Below, one piece after another: positions 1 to 8,063 of a DNA stretch of 64,000 bases. Under the pieces are notes generated by a model that was not told where the DNA came from, ran no database searches, and saw only the letters and a list, made by a program, of their open reading frames with translations. The position numbers and the translations under genes are program-made. Origin of the DNA: CAYJDG01 sp964368875 (GTDB lineage Bacteria > Pseudomonadota > Alphaproteobacteria > Micavibrionales > Micavibrionaceae); the NCBI GenBank assembly GCA_964368875.1, contig CAYJDG010000001.1, positions 62,001 through 126,000 of the forward strand. The letters are read 5' to 3'. Within the stretch, counting starts at the first letter, position 1, and every line of letters starts with the position of its first letter.

Positions 1-414
1 CTGTATGGTGAAGTCGGAGACGACAGTCTCAACGGCGGCGGAGACAACGATACACTGATCGGTGGTGATGGGAACGATGTCCTGAATGGGGGATCTTACA
101 CGGATATCCTGACAGGCGGCCTCGGGAGAGATACCTTCGTCTTTCAGGATATTTCGACTGGCTTTGATGTGATTAACGATTTCTCGGCTAGCCAGGGCGA
201 TATACTCGATTTTTCTGCCTTACTTGATGGGTTTGATCCGGTGACCATGGCGATTACTGACTTTGTCACCAAGACAGTTATTAGCGGCGATACGGTTATC
301 TCAATTGATGCTGATGGCACGGGCGCAGGTGCGGCTGTTCAGGTCGCTGTTCTGGATAACGTATCGAATTTCAATATTCAGACGCTGTATGATAACGGCC
401 AGATTATAACCTAA
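1..414 (+). CDS. RTX/hemolysin-type calcium-binding protein, C-terminal part
   Basis: The reading frame is open from base 1 to the stop at 412-414, so the 5' part of the gene lies outside the window. The first 45 or so codons encode glycine/aspartate nonapeptide repeats of the GGxGxDxLxGG type (for example GGDGNDVLNGG), which in RTX proteins form a calcium-binding parallel beta-roll. After DTFVF follows a C-terminal region with IxDFxxxxGDxLDFSxLL, typical of the tail behind RTX repeats in proteins exported by type I secretion. The family includes toxins, proteases, lipases and adhesins, and the enzymatic or adhesive part is not visible here. A strong terminator follows at 440. I see the repeats directly. 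Secretion by type I is inferred from the family. Confidence 0.85.
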   Translation: MYGEVGDDSLNGGGDNDTLIGGDGNDVLNGGSYTDILTGGLGRDTFVFQDISTGFDVINDFSASQGDILDFSALLDGFDPVTMAITDFVTKTVISGDTVISIDADGTGAGAAVQVAVLDNVSNFNIQTLYDNGQIIT

Positions 415-439
415 GCTTAGAAAACCTTTGCTACGAAAG

Positions 440-468
440 CCTCCCGGTTATTGATCGGGAGGTTTTTG
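440..468 (+). terminator. Rho-independent terminator after the RTX gene
   Basis: A perfect 7-bp stem, CCTCCCG (440-446) paired with CGGGAGG (456-462), has a 9-base loop and is followed by TTTTT. It lies 26 bases after the RTX stop codon. The minus-strand gene at 482 ends just beyond it, so it separates two converging genes. Confidence 0.85.
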
Positions 469-481
469 ATTGATGTACTTT

Positions 482-1546
482 TTAGCGGGATTTTTCAGGT
501 TCAGTTTCAGGAGGTGGAACCGAAACTACAGGTTTCAGCGCATCGAGAATAACCTGCCAGCTCTCCTTTGCTTTTCCATTCGTATCGAACAGGCCGAGTG
601 AGCAGAGCAGGGCTGCGAAATCAGACCCGGTCATTTTGTACGCCCGCTGCAACGCTTTGCAGACACCGGGTGAAAAATCGTGCAGCAGGAATAAGTTGAC
701 GTAGCTGACATTTGGCGTGGCATTCAGGGTCGCGATCATCTTCCTGAAATACGCAGCCTGCGCTGCGTCAGATGATCCGATCACGGTCGAGGACGGAAAA
801 CCAAGTTCCTGAATATAAATCGGCTTGGTTGGATAAGCGGCCAGCAGGCTGGCAATATCCTGTTCTGCTTCGGCCTCGGTTTTAAGCACCAGTTTAGATG
901 TAACCGGATAATAGGTGATAAAGACTCCGTCGCTCACATTTACCAGTTGCTCAACGATCTTTTTACGCTTGCCGGAAAAGCCGTCGAAGGTGACGGTGAT
1001 GCCGATTTTGGCGTTGGGAAAATAGCGGCGGGCGGTTTTTGCTGCCTGCTCGTAAAATTTCAGGAAGTCTTCAAGTTCATCTTCGTTATCAGCGAGATAA
1101 ACATCTGCTTCGTTGCCGATTGAAAGCCATTTGATGTCAGCGGCTGTCACGCTGGCCAGCTGCTTAAGTGTGTCATCGAATTTGATCAGTAGCTCGGGTT
1201 TCGTCCAGCGCGCATTTTTGAAGTCTTTGGGCAGGCCGCGTTGCGCCGTGTTGATGACCTGTATGCCGAGATACCCAGGCAGCTTGCTGACCTGTGCGTG
1301 ACGCACAGTGGTTTTAAATTCTTCAAGACGGTTGTGATCGTCATCGACGAATTCACCCCATGTCGCTGCGAAAAAATAGGCAGTCAGGCCGGGGGAGGCG
1401 GTTGCCAGCTGATAAGCCTGCTCCCAGTCCTGCGCCGAGGCGCGGTCTCCGTGGGCTGGAAAAATAGCGACGGAATACTCCGTCGCTACAGCATTTGTAA
1501 ATGTCAGGAGAGAGAGGCATGCCCCAAGAAGGGCAGCCCGTCTCAT
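482..1546 (-). CDS. Secreted glycosyl-hydrolase-like TIM-barrel protein
   Basis: The 354-residue protein starts with a typical signal peptide (residues 1-21, ending TNAVA). The rest looks like a (beta/alpha)8 glycosidase. A WLSIGNEADVYL segment (Glu146) resembles the acid/base NE motif of clan-A glycosyl hydrolases, and YIQELGFPSS (Glu247) has the form of the nucleophile strand. The spacing of about 100 residues between the two glutamates suits this clan. The tail is proline- and charge-rich (PPPETEPEKSR). The start overlaps the stop of the upstream lipoprotein gene by 4 bases (ATGA), so the two are probably translationally coupled. The substrate cannot be told. An inactive glycosidase-fold protein is also possible. 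Confidence 0.6.
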   Translation of the reverse strand: MRRAALLGACLSLLTFTNAVATEYSVAIFPAHGDRASAQDWEQAYQLATASPGLTAYFFAATWGEFVDDDHNRLEEFKTTVRHAQVSKLPGYLGIQVINTAQRGLPKDFKNARWTKPELLIKFDDTLKQLASVTAADIKWLSIGNEADVYLADNEDELEDFLKFYEQAAKTARRYFPNAKIGITVTFDGFSGKRKKIVEQLVNVSDGVFITYYPVTSKLVLKTEAEAEQDIASLLAAYPTKPIYIQELGFPSSTVIGSSDAAQAAYFRKMIATLNATPNVSYVNLFLLHDFSPGVCKALQRAYKMTGSDFAALLCSLGLFDTNGKAKESWQVILDALKPVVSVPPPETEPEKSR

Positions 1547-2472
1547 TTGATATTGCCTTTATCGCCATCGAGCGAGCTTGGATCGAACTTGACCGGGGCC
1601 GGTTCGACGGCATTGGCGCAATCAAGCGGCATGTCTTTGAGCACCGTCCACTTTTCGACCCAGCCAAGCGAATGGTCGGCATCGTCAACCAGTGTCACGT
1701 TCATGCAACTGGCATCGCCTGCATTCTGAACGAAGCTGTTGAACACGGCAGGCGGTGTGATGCGGTCGAGTTTGCCAATGAAATGGCGTTGCGGCAGGTG
1801 CGCAACCTGTGCTGCGAAATCTACCGGGTTGAGCGAGCCATCAAGGAACGTAACATTATGCAGCTGGCTCATGACGCGGTGATCGAGATCGCCTGCAACC
1901 GTGCGCAGCGACAGGATGTCATCACGTTTCCCGGCGAGGATCGTGGCAATCGCAGCTCCGCCATCATAACCGACAATGTTGAAGCCGGTCACGTCATGGT
2001 ACCGCTTGATGTTATTCAGTGCGCTCATGTAGGACTCGATCACGTCAGGTGCAAAACGTTTGTTGGTCCAGTAAGCGGCAGGACAGTCTTTGCCGTTCTG
2101 CCAGCCGTCATTGTACTGACACGGGCGGCCCAGCCAGATGACGTTCTTGCCGCCATCGCGGGCAGCGAGGCGCATACCGACCGGATCAACCGGAGTTGGA
2201 TCGGAGCTGGCGAGGTCAGGCGTGGCGTAAGCGTTGCCATCACCTTCTATATAAAGAGTGACAGGGGCGTCTTTCTGGTAAACGCGCTCATAGGCCTGCA
2301 ACATGAAGGGGCTGGCGGCGATATCACGCGGCAGCATGAAAACCGGGCCGGCGGCACGTTTGGCTGCGTCTTCGCGCATCGGCTTCATATCGCCGGCGAC
2401 ACATCCGGAGAGCAGGGCGGCGGTAAGCCCGGCGGCGAGAACGAGACGGACAGAGTGGCTGATAGGCTTCAT
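1543..2472 (-). CDS. Lipoprotein with alpha/beta-hydrolase fold, nucleophile Ser replaced by Asp
   Basis: The protein has 309 residues. A lipoprotein signal ends in LLSGC (Cys24), so it should be anchored in the envelope. The body looks like an alpha/beta hydrolase: LYIEGDG (about 73-79) as oxyanion-side strand, FNIVGYDGG (164-172) as nucleophile elbow, GKLDRITPP (Asp236) and DADHSLGW (His267) as acid and base. The elbow carries Asp170 (codon GAT) where serine is usual in GxSxG hydrolases. Haloalkane dehalogenases and epoxide hydrolases use Asp at this place, but the rest of the sequence does not obviously resemble them. A GGGGGATC Shine-Dalgarno-like stretch stands before the ATG. Its gene leads directly into the glycosidase-like gene. 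Fold assignment is moderately sure, function unknown. Confidence 0.6.
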   Translation of the reverse strand: MKPISHSVRLVLAAGLTAALLSGCVAGDMKPMREDAAKRAAGPVFMLPRDIAASPFMLQAYERVYQKDAPVTLYIEGDGNAYATPDLASSDPTPVDPVGMRLAARDGGKNVIWLGRPCQYNDGWQNGKDCPAAYWTNKRFAPDVIESYMSALNNIKRYHDVTGFNIVGYDGGAAIATILAGKRDDILSLRTVAGDLDHRVMSQLHNVTFLDGSLNPVDFAAQVAHLPQRHFIGKLDRITPPAVFNSFVQNAGDASCMNVTLVDDADHSLGWVEKWTVLKDMPLDCANAVEPAPVKFDPSSLDGDKGNIK

Positions 2473-2536
2473 GGGCAGATCCCCCGGATCGGAAAGTGGT
2501 ATGACTTCAGGACTTTAGCACGGCAAAAGAGGGAAA

Positions 2537-3178
2537 TCACCACTGTTTTGGAGGGGTGATATCTTCCATTCGCAGGTCGTCCTTGGGTGGGTGCCAGCCA
2601 GATTCCCATTCATCCAGCGGCAAAACCTCCGCCCGGACCCCATTATAATGAAACCATGAGTCGAGGGCCCACGGGGTTCCAGTCACATTTTCGACGATCA
2701 CCCCGGTCAGGTGCGGCGGAAACCGTCCGCCTGGGCGGCCAACGCTGTGATAGCGGAGCAGCCCATGTTGCTGGAGCATGAGCATATAGAGAGTCGTATT
2801 GACGCTCTCATCCGCGCAATCCTGCTGGTAGTCGCCGATATTCAAATATGTGCCCGGCCAGTCTTCAGAGGTTCCGGTCATGGCGCCAATGGTTGTTTCA
2901 AAGCGTCCCATGACCCAGCGCAGACGTTCGCGCTCATCTTCCGCCGAGCGCGGGCGATTTTGAACAGGTTGTGTGATGTATTTCCAGTCGCGCGGTTTGA
3001 TGGTGACGGTGTCGATGATGCGGCAGCCATAACCGCGACAAGACTGTGTGGTGAGGTCGTGCGGTGGCTCGACTTTATAATACTTGATGTACGTCTGATA
3101 ATCTTCCTGCCGTTGCTGACTGGCGCAGCCGCCAAGTAAAAGACAGGCGGTGAGTAAAATCCACGGTGTCCGTTTCAT
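2537..3178 (-). CDS. Lipoprotein with transglutaminase-like Cys-His-Asp pattern
   Basis: I place the start at the ATG at 3178, not at an upstream in-frame ATG (3250), because residues 1-18 then form a clean lipoprotein signal (LLLGGC, Cys18) and the ATG overlaps the stop of exonuclease III as ATGA. The 213-residue protein has QQDCADESVNTTLYML (Cys121), PPHLTGVIVE (His156) and PWALDSWFHYNG (Asp173). The order and local context match the Cys-His-Asp triad of transglutaminase-like/papain-fold proteins. This family assignment is my inference from the motif order. The gene is translationally coupled to xth, and the next gene downstream encodes another lipoprotein. Confidence 0.5.
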   Translation of the reverse strand: MKRTPWILLTACLLLGGCASQQRQEDYQTYIKYYKVEPPHDLTTQSCRGYGCRIIDTVTIKPRDWKYITQPVQNRPRSAEDERERLRWVMGRFETTIGAMTGTSEDWPGTYLNIGDYQQDCADESVNTTLYMLMLQQHGLLRYHSVGRPGGRFPPHLTGVIVENVTGTPWALDSWFHYNGVRAEVLPLDEWESGWHPPKDDLRMEDITPPKQW

Positions 3179-3930
3179 GCGATCTCCACGAGAATAGGGG
3201 TATGGTCTGACGCTTTGTCCCAGCCGCGCGGAGTCTTGTCGATGGTGCAACTGAGCGCGCGGTCGGCGATTGCTGGCGAGAGCAGGAAATGATCGATACG
3301 GATGCCTAAATCACGCGGCCATGCACCTGCCTGATAATCCCAGAATGTGTACTGGTGATCTTCTGAGTTGAAGATGCGAAACGCATCGGTCAAGCCGAGG
3401 GACATGAGTTGCGTGAATTTCGCGCGGCTGGTCGGGCAGAACAGCGCATCGGTTGACCACACGACCGGATCGTAGCAATCACCTTCCGCAGGGATGATGT
3501 TGAAATCTCCCCCGACCAGAAACGGAATCTGGTTCTCGCGCAGATTTTTCAGATGCATGTAAAGGCGGTCCATCCACGCGAGTTTGTAAACATATTTTTC
3601 TGTGCCAACAGGATTACCATTCGGCAGGTAAATATTGATCAGGCGCACGCCGTCCAGTTCAGCTTCAAGATAGCGTGCCTGCGTGTCATCAGAATTTCCG
3701 GGCAACTCATCGCGCAGCAGGGTCGCGGGCGTGCGCGTCAGGATGGCAACACCGTTATATGCTTTCTGCCCCTTGGTCAGGGCGTGATAGCCAGCAAACT
3801 CTTCGGCAGGAAAAGTCTCGCCTTTAAGCTCCTGTAAAAAAACAGCCTCAGGCTGGACGCTTTCCAGCCATGTTTTCAGATGCTCCGTCCGCTGCCGGAT
3901 CGAATTGACGTTCCACGAGGCGATTTTCAT
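3175..3930 (-). CDS. xth: Exodeoxyribonuclease III
   Basis: This 251-residue member of the exonuclease-endonuclease-phosphatase superfamily acts at abasic sites in base-excision repair and degrades DNA 3' to 5'. Visible family motifs are KIASWNVNSIR at the N-terminus, LQELKGE (Glu34, metal ligand), NIYLPNG, GGDFNIIPAE (Asp142, Asn144), LGIRIDHFLLS and SDHTPI (Asp242, His243). The length is normal for bacterial Xth. It is the first gene of a minus-strand run with the two lipoproteins and the glycosidase-like protein. In many alphaproteobacteria xth stands near erpA and dgt, as it does here. Confidence 0.95.
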   Translation of the reverse strand: MKIASWNVNSIRQRTEHLKTWLESVQPEAVFLQELKGETFPAEEFAGYHALTKGQKAYNGVAILTRTPATLLRDELPGNSDDTQARYLEAELDGVRLINIYLPNGNPVGTEKYVYKLAWMDRLYMHLKNLRENQIPFLVGGDFNIIPAEGDCYDPVVWSTDALFCPTSRAKFTQLMSLGLTDAFRIFNSEDHQYTFWDYQAGAWPRDLGIRIDHFLLSPAIADRALSCTIDKTPRGWDKASDHTPILVEIA

Positions 3931-4005
3931 GCGCCATCATAAGATTGTTCTTTCATTCATCCAACCGGGAAAATAGAATAGGGGCCGCTGGACGAGGAGA
4001 TAGTC

Positions 4006-4791
4006 ATGCATAAGAAGATTTTAGGCGTTGTCATCGTGGCGGCTTTGGTTGCGCTGGCACTCGGGGCGATTATCCTCAAGAAAGACCAGGCTCCGGCTGC
4101 GAAAAACATGGTGATCGCAGAGCACGTTGCACCTCCGCCTCCGGTCACGATGACGCCTCCGTCTGCAGCACCGGGCGTTCCGCTCTCTCCGGCTCCGACC
4201 AATATGGTCCCTCCATCCCCAACTGCGATGCCTCCACAAGGGAGTGCAGGCCTGCCGACCCTTCCGCCAATAATAGTACCCCCCGTCACGACGGCGCCCG
4301 GTTTGCCTGCAGGTGTTGCGCCGACGTCAGGTCAACTTAAAGGAGGGGTGTCGCCCCTGCCGCCCGGCACGGTCCCACCGCCACCGAATGATTTGATCGG
4401 ACTGGAAATGATGCCGCACGATTTGAAGATCCAGCGCGTCACTGAATTTCTGAAACTGGATAAAGATCAGAAACCTTTGTTACAGGATTATTTTATCGCG
4501 CTGAACCGGGTTAATGATCAGGAAAGAGCAACCAGCCGCCCACCTATGTCGGGTATGATGCAAGGAGGCATGCCACCAATGCAAACCATGGCCCCGCCTC
4601 CGGTTGGCGTGTCGATGCAAGGTGGTATGCCGCCTGTGTTCATGCGCCCTCTGGCTGGCCGTATCACCGATACGGAAGCATTATTGAAGAATCTCAAAGA
4701 CGTTGATGTGCTGCGAGAGAAGTTTCTGAAATCTTTGAGCAAGGATCAGTTGAAAAAAGTTCAACCCTATCTTGATCGCGGCCTTATCTGA
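4006..4791 (+). CDS. Membrane-anchored proline-rich protein
   Basis: The 261-residue protein begins with a hydrophobic segment (residues 5-24) flanked by lysines, so it is either inner-membrane anchored or exported. Residues about 40-130 are extremely rich in proline, alanine and threonine. A helical stretch then follows (MMPHDLKIQRVTEFLKLDKD), then a methionine/proline/glycine-rich segment (MSGMMQGGMPPM, repeated as SMQGGMPP), and a charged C-terminal helix ending in KKVQPYLDRGLI. The helix with LSKDQLKKVQPYL faintly recalls Spy/CpxP-like periplasmic proteins, but I do not claim membership. A GAGGAGA ribosome site precedes the ATG. Function unknown. Confidence 0.7.
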   Translation: MHKKILGVVIVAALVALALGAIILKKDQAPAAKNMVIAEHVAPPPPVTMTPPSAAPGVPLSPAPTNMVPPSPTAMPPQGSAGLPTLPPIIVPPVTTAPGLPAGVAPTSGQLKGGVSPLPPGTVPPPPNDLIGLEMMPHDLKIQRVTEFLKLDKDQKPLLQDYFIALNRVNDQERATSRPPMSGMMQGGMPPMQTMAPPPVGVSMQGGMPPVFMRPLAGRITDTEALLKNLKDVDVLREKFLKSLSKDQLKKVQPYLDRGLI

Positions 4792-5112
4792 TCAGATTGC
4801 AAACGAGGTGCCACAACCGCAGCCGGAGCTGGCATTCGGGTTGGTGATCTTAAAATCTTCGCCCATCAGGTTGACGACATAATCGATGGTGGCCTCTTCC
4901 AGAAACGGGGCGGAGACTGTATCGGTTACGACTGCATCTTCAAAAACGAGATCGTCGGCTCCGACCCTATCGTCCCAGGAAAAAATATATTGAAAGCCCG
5001 AGCAACCACCGCCTTCGACGGTGATGCGCAAGCGCAACGCAGCGGAGTTTTTCTCGCGGCGCATCGTTGCTACGCGCTTAAGCGCCTGTTCTGTCACATG
5101 AATAATACTCAT
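4792..5112 (-). CDS. erpA: Iron-sulfur cluster insertion protein (A-type carrier)
   Basis: The 106-residue protein has the full signature of the HesB/IscA/ErpA family: GGGCSGFQY (Cys37) and the C-terminal NASSGCGCGTSF (Cys98, Cys100), the three cysteines that hold the Fe-S cluster. These carriers pass clusters to client apoproteins in the cytoplasm. In Alphaproteobacteria a gene of this family stands next to dgt and xth, as here, and is usually named erpA. The assignment among ErpA, IscA and SufA rests on this context. It converges on the proline-rich gene, with the two stop codons adjacent. Confidence 0.92.
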   Translation of the reverse strand: MSIIHVTEQALKRVATMRREKNSAALRLRITVEGGGCSGFQYIFSWDDRVGADDLVFEDAVVTDTVSAPFLEEATIDYVVNLMGEDFKITNPNASSGCGCGTSFAI

Positions 5113-5186
5113 AAATAATCATATTGATTTCTGGCCGAGGAAAGCTAGTCTTTTCGCATACATCCAAATGAAAAAGGAAAATCTCC

Positions 5187-5822
5187 ATGTCTTATAAGCT
5201 TTATTATTCAGCCGGGGCCTGTTCACAGGCAATCCACGTGCTCCTCAACGAGCTTAACCAGCCAGCCGAATTCATCAACGCCAACAAGCCGGGTACCAAA
5301 GAGCGCACGGCTGAATTTCTGGCCCTCGATCCACGCGGGGTCGTGCCGCTCCTGATCGTAGACGGCACACCGATTTCCGAAGGTGCCGCGCAGGCGATTT
5401 ACCTTTGTGAGGCCCATCCGAACGACTTGCTGCCAAAATCAGGTATCGAGCGCGCCAAGGCCCTTGAAGCGCTGATGTTCTGCAACGCGACCATGCACCC
5501 GGCTTACAGCCCGGCATTCGCCGTGATGAAAATGCCGATAGACGCAGCGGTCAAAGAGAAGATCACTGAAATTTCGGCCCAGAAAGTTCAAAGCCTTTAT
5601 GACGTCGTTGAAGCGAAGCTTGCGAAACAGAAATATCTGGCCGGCGACAAAATGACACCTGCCGATATTATGATCGCGGTATATGCCAGCTGGAATGGCG
5701 TCTATGGCGGCCGCGTCAAACTCGGTCCAAACACGCAGCGTCTGGTAGATGAAATCAGCGCCCGCCCGGCTTTCCAAAAAGCCAAAGAAACCGAAGGTAA
5801 CGCTCAAAAAGCTGCGGCTTAA
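5187..5822 (+). CDS. Glutathione S-transferase family protein
   Basis: The 211-residue protein has the thioredoxin-like N-terminal half with KLYYSAGACSQAIHV, close to the beta-class GST signature (YYxPGACS), then the cis-proline motif (GVVPLLIVDG) and the SEGAAQAIYL glutathione-binding segment. The C-terminal half is all-helical with a LAGDKMTPADIMIA motif typical of GSTs. Such proteins conjugate or bind glutathione in the cytoplasm and serve detoxification or reduction. The gene stands between erpA and dgt and has its own terminator. A GGAAAATCTCC region precedes the ATG. The substrate is unknown. Confidence 0.9.
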   Translation: MSYKLYYSAGACSQAIHVLLNELNQPAEFINANKPGTKERTAEFLALDPRGVVPLLIVDGTPISEGAAQAIYLCEAHPNDLLPKSGIERAKALEALMFCNATMHPAYSPAFAVMKMPIDAAVKEKITEISAQKVQSLYDVVEAKLAKQKYLAGDKMTPADIMIAVYASWNGVYGGRVKLGPNTQRLVDEISARPAFQKAKETEGNAQKAAA

Positions 5823-5842
5823 GGCGGTTTCCTGCGCACTTA

Positions 5843-5870
5843 AAAAGACCCGGTGAAAGCCGGGTCTTTT
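5843..5870 (+). terminator. Rho-independent terminator after the GST gene
   Basis: GACCCGG (5847-5853) pairs with CCGGGTC (860-866 of the same kilobase) around a 6-base loop. AAAA stands before and TTTT after the stem, so it could work in both directions. It lies about 20 bases after the GST stop and isolates this gene from dgt. Confidence 0.85.
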
Positions 5871-5928
5871 ATATTGCCGTAACATATAGGCGCGGCTATG
5901 GTGAAGCATCCTCAAGGAGATTCGTGCT

Positions 5929-7179
5929 GTGTCGTCTGCCGCCCCCTCAATTGCCTCTGCCGAGCCGCAGGCTTACAACTATTGCGCGCTGCCGCTAGCG
6001 GCCTATGCCTGCCGCCCGGATCTCAGCCGGGGACGCCTCTTTGAAGAGCCAGAAAGCCGCCACCGCACTCCGTTTCAGCGCGACCGCGACCGTATTATTC
6101 ATTCCAGCGCCTTCCGCCGCCTGAAATATAAGACTCAAGTCTTCGTCTATCATGAAGGTGACCACTACCGGACGCGCCTCAGCCACACCATCGAAGTGGC
6201 GCAGATCGCCCGGACGCTGGCCCGCGCCCTGATGATCAACGAGGATCTCGCGGAAACGATTGCGCTGGCGCACGATCTTGGCCATACGCCGTTTGCCCAT
6301 ATGGGTGAAGAAGCTCTGCAAGCCTGCATGGACGATCTCGGCGGCTTTGACCATAACGACCAGTCGCTGCGGGTTCTGACCCATCTGGAACAGAAATATC
6401 CCGGCTGGCAGGGGCTGAACCTCAGCATCGAAACCCTGGAAGGGGTGGCCAAGCACAATGGGCCGCGTCTGCGCAAAGGCCAAAAGCCCGATGCCTCGGT
6501 TCTTCCGGCCACGCTTCTTGAATTATGCCCGAAGATTGATCTCAAACTTCAGGAATATGCCTCGGTCGAAGCGCAGGCGGCGGCGTTGGCTGATGACATC
6601 GCTTATAATAATCACGACGTCGAAGATGGTCTGCGGGCCGGGTTTTTTACCCTCGACGAAATTGGCGAAATGCCGTTTATCGGCACCATTCTCGCCGATG
6701 TACGGAAAACCTATCCGGCAATCAAGCCATCCATCCTAGTAGCCGAGGTTATTCGCCGTATGATGGGCGAAATGGTAGATGACGTCTTAGAGCAAACGAC
6801 CAAGTCATTGAAAAGTCTTAACCCTTCATCCCCGGATGATGTGCGGGCCTGTAAAAAACAGATCGTATCGTTTTCATCTGAAATGCATAAATCGGTTGAA
6901 GATTTGCGTGCTTTCCTCTTTGCCCGGATGTATCGCCACTACTCCCTGCAACGCATCTGGATGAAGGTCGAGCGGATCATCCCTGACCTGTTCAATGCCT
7001 TCATCAATAAGTATACCCTGCTGCCGGATCACTGGCAGCGGCGGGTGGAAGAGGCGGGCGGCCTGACCAATGACAAGGCGCGGGCCCGAATCGTCTGCGA
7101 TTATATCGCCGGGATGACCGACCGTTACGCCATCCGCGAACATGAACGTATTTTTGACCTCTATTGGGACCTGAAGTAA
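5929..7179 (+). CDS. dgt: Deoxyguanosinetriphosphate triphosphohydrolase-like protein
   Basis: The 416-residue HD-superfamily enzyme hydrolyses dNTPs to deoxynucleoside and triphosphate. Visible are RHRTPFQRDRDRIIHSSAFRRL near the start (quoted motif spans about residues 44-65), RTRLSHTIEVAQIAR (His86) and LAHDLGHTPFAHMGEEAL (His115-Asp116), the metal-binding HD signature. The C-terminal half keeps the DIAYNNHDVEDG motif. The start is a GTG at 5929 behind AAGGAGA. In many Alphaproteobacteria argS follows dgt directly. Here only 12 bases separate it from the SPOR-domain gene. Confidence in the family is high. The exact dNTP preference is not visible. Confidence 0.93.
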   Translation: MSSAAPSIASAEPQAYNYCALPLAAYACRPDLSRGRLFEEPESRHRTPFQRDRDRIIHSSAFRRLKYKTQVFVYHEGDHYRTRLSHTIEVAQIARTLARALMINEDLAETIALAHDLGHTPFAHMGEEALQACMDDLGGFDHNDQSLRVLTHLEQKYPGWQGLNLSIETLEGVAKHNGPRLRKGQKPDASVLPATLLELCPKIDLKLQEYASVEAQAAALADDIAYNNHDVEDGLRAGFFTLDEIGEMPFIGTILADVRKTYPAIKPSILVAEVIRRMMGEMVDDVLEQTTKSLKSLNPSSPDDVRACKKQIVSFSSEMHKSVEDLRAFLFARMYRHYSLQRIWMKVERIIPDLFNAFINKYTLLPDHWQRRVEEAGGLTNDKARARIVCDYIAGMTDRYAIREHERIFDLYWDLK

Positions 7180-7191
7180 GGAGATTTTATT

Positions 7192-8058
7192 ATGGCACGC
7201 CGCGACGAATTTGATGACGACGAGGGCTTTCTCGACAGCATTCTGAACCGCCGGGAACGATCCGGGGTCCATCCGGGCAGCCTGCGCCGCGTTCTGGCCG
7301 TGACCGCTGGTCTGGCTGTCCTCGGTATTCTGGCCGCTGTTCTCTATTCAACCTGGCCGGAAGGGCGCAGCGAAGTTTCGGACGACGCCGTGCCGATCAT
7401 CCGCGCCGATGCCACGCCGTACAAGACTGCTCCTGACGAGCCGGGCGGTATGGCCGTGCCGAATAAAGACAGCACGATTTTCGACACCCTTAAAGGGGAG
7501 CAGGGCGGCGACGGTAAAACCGAGAATCTTTTTGAAGACAGCGAAAAACCTGTCCGCAAGCAAGATGTCTTCACACCGAAGGATGAGGCTGCCGCAACTC
7601 CGGCCGACCCTGCCCGCGATGCTGTCGTGAGCAAGATGCCGGTCATGTCCAAACCGGTCGTGACCTACGAGTCACCTGAAAGTGCCGAAACATCTCCACC
7701 CGTTAATATGGAGCCATCCACTCCACTTCAGCCAGCGCAAACTGCTGCGGTTGAACCCGCGCCAGATAAAGCTGCGGCGAAAACCGCTGATGCGATTCAA
7801 CCAGCGGCTGGTGGTAATTTCTATGTGCAGATGGCCGCCGTGAAATCGGCTGCAGATGCAAAAGCCCAGTGGCCGAAATATCAGGCCAAGTATTCTGAGC
7901 TCTCTAATTTGCAACTGCGCGTTCAGTCTGCCGATCTGGGTGCGAAAGGAACTTACTATCGCATTCAGGGTGGGCCGGTCAGCGAAGCTGATGCGCGTAA
8001 ACTTTGCACCTCGATCAACGCCCAGAAAGCCGGGAGCTGCGTCGTCGCGAAGCGGTAA
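7192..8058 (+). CDS. SPOR-domain cell-envelope protein
   Basis: The 288-residue protein has a short acidic cytoplasmic head, one membrane helix (about residues 34-54), a long proline/alanine-rich periplasmic linker and a C-terminal SPOR domain (about 207-288, GGNFYVQMAAVKS to CVVAKR). SPOR domains bind denuded glycan strands and direct proteins to the division septum. In Alphaproteobacteria a gene of this type regularly precedes nagZ and scpA, which agrees with this position. GGAG stands 7 bases before the ATG. A structural or regulatory role in septal peptidoglycan is inferred. Confidence 0.88.
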   Translation: MARRDEFDDDEGFLDSILNRRERSGVHPGSLRRVLAVTAGLAVLGILAAVLYSTWPEGRSEVSDDAVPIIRADATPYKTAPDEPGGMAVPNKDSTIFDTLKGEQGGDGKTENLFEDSEKPVRKQDVFTPKDEAAATPADPARDAVVSKMPVMSKPVVTYESPESAETSPPVNMEPSTPLQPAQTAAVEPAPDKAAAKTADAIQPAAGGNFYVQMAAVKSAADAKAQWPKYQAKYSELSNLQLRVQSADLGAKGTYYRIQGGPVSEADARKLCTSINAQKAGSCVVAKR

Positions 8059-8063
8059 GCGCC

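Noticed and set aside
1501..2559. Long plus-strand open frame (352 codons) opposite the hydrolase lipoprotein
   Set aside because: The minus-strand gene has a lipobox and hydrolase motifs; the antisense frame has no ribosome site, domain or export signal.
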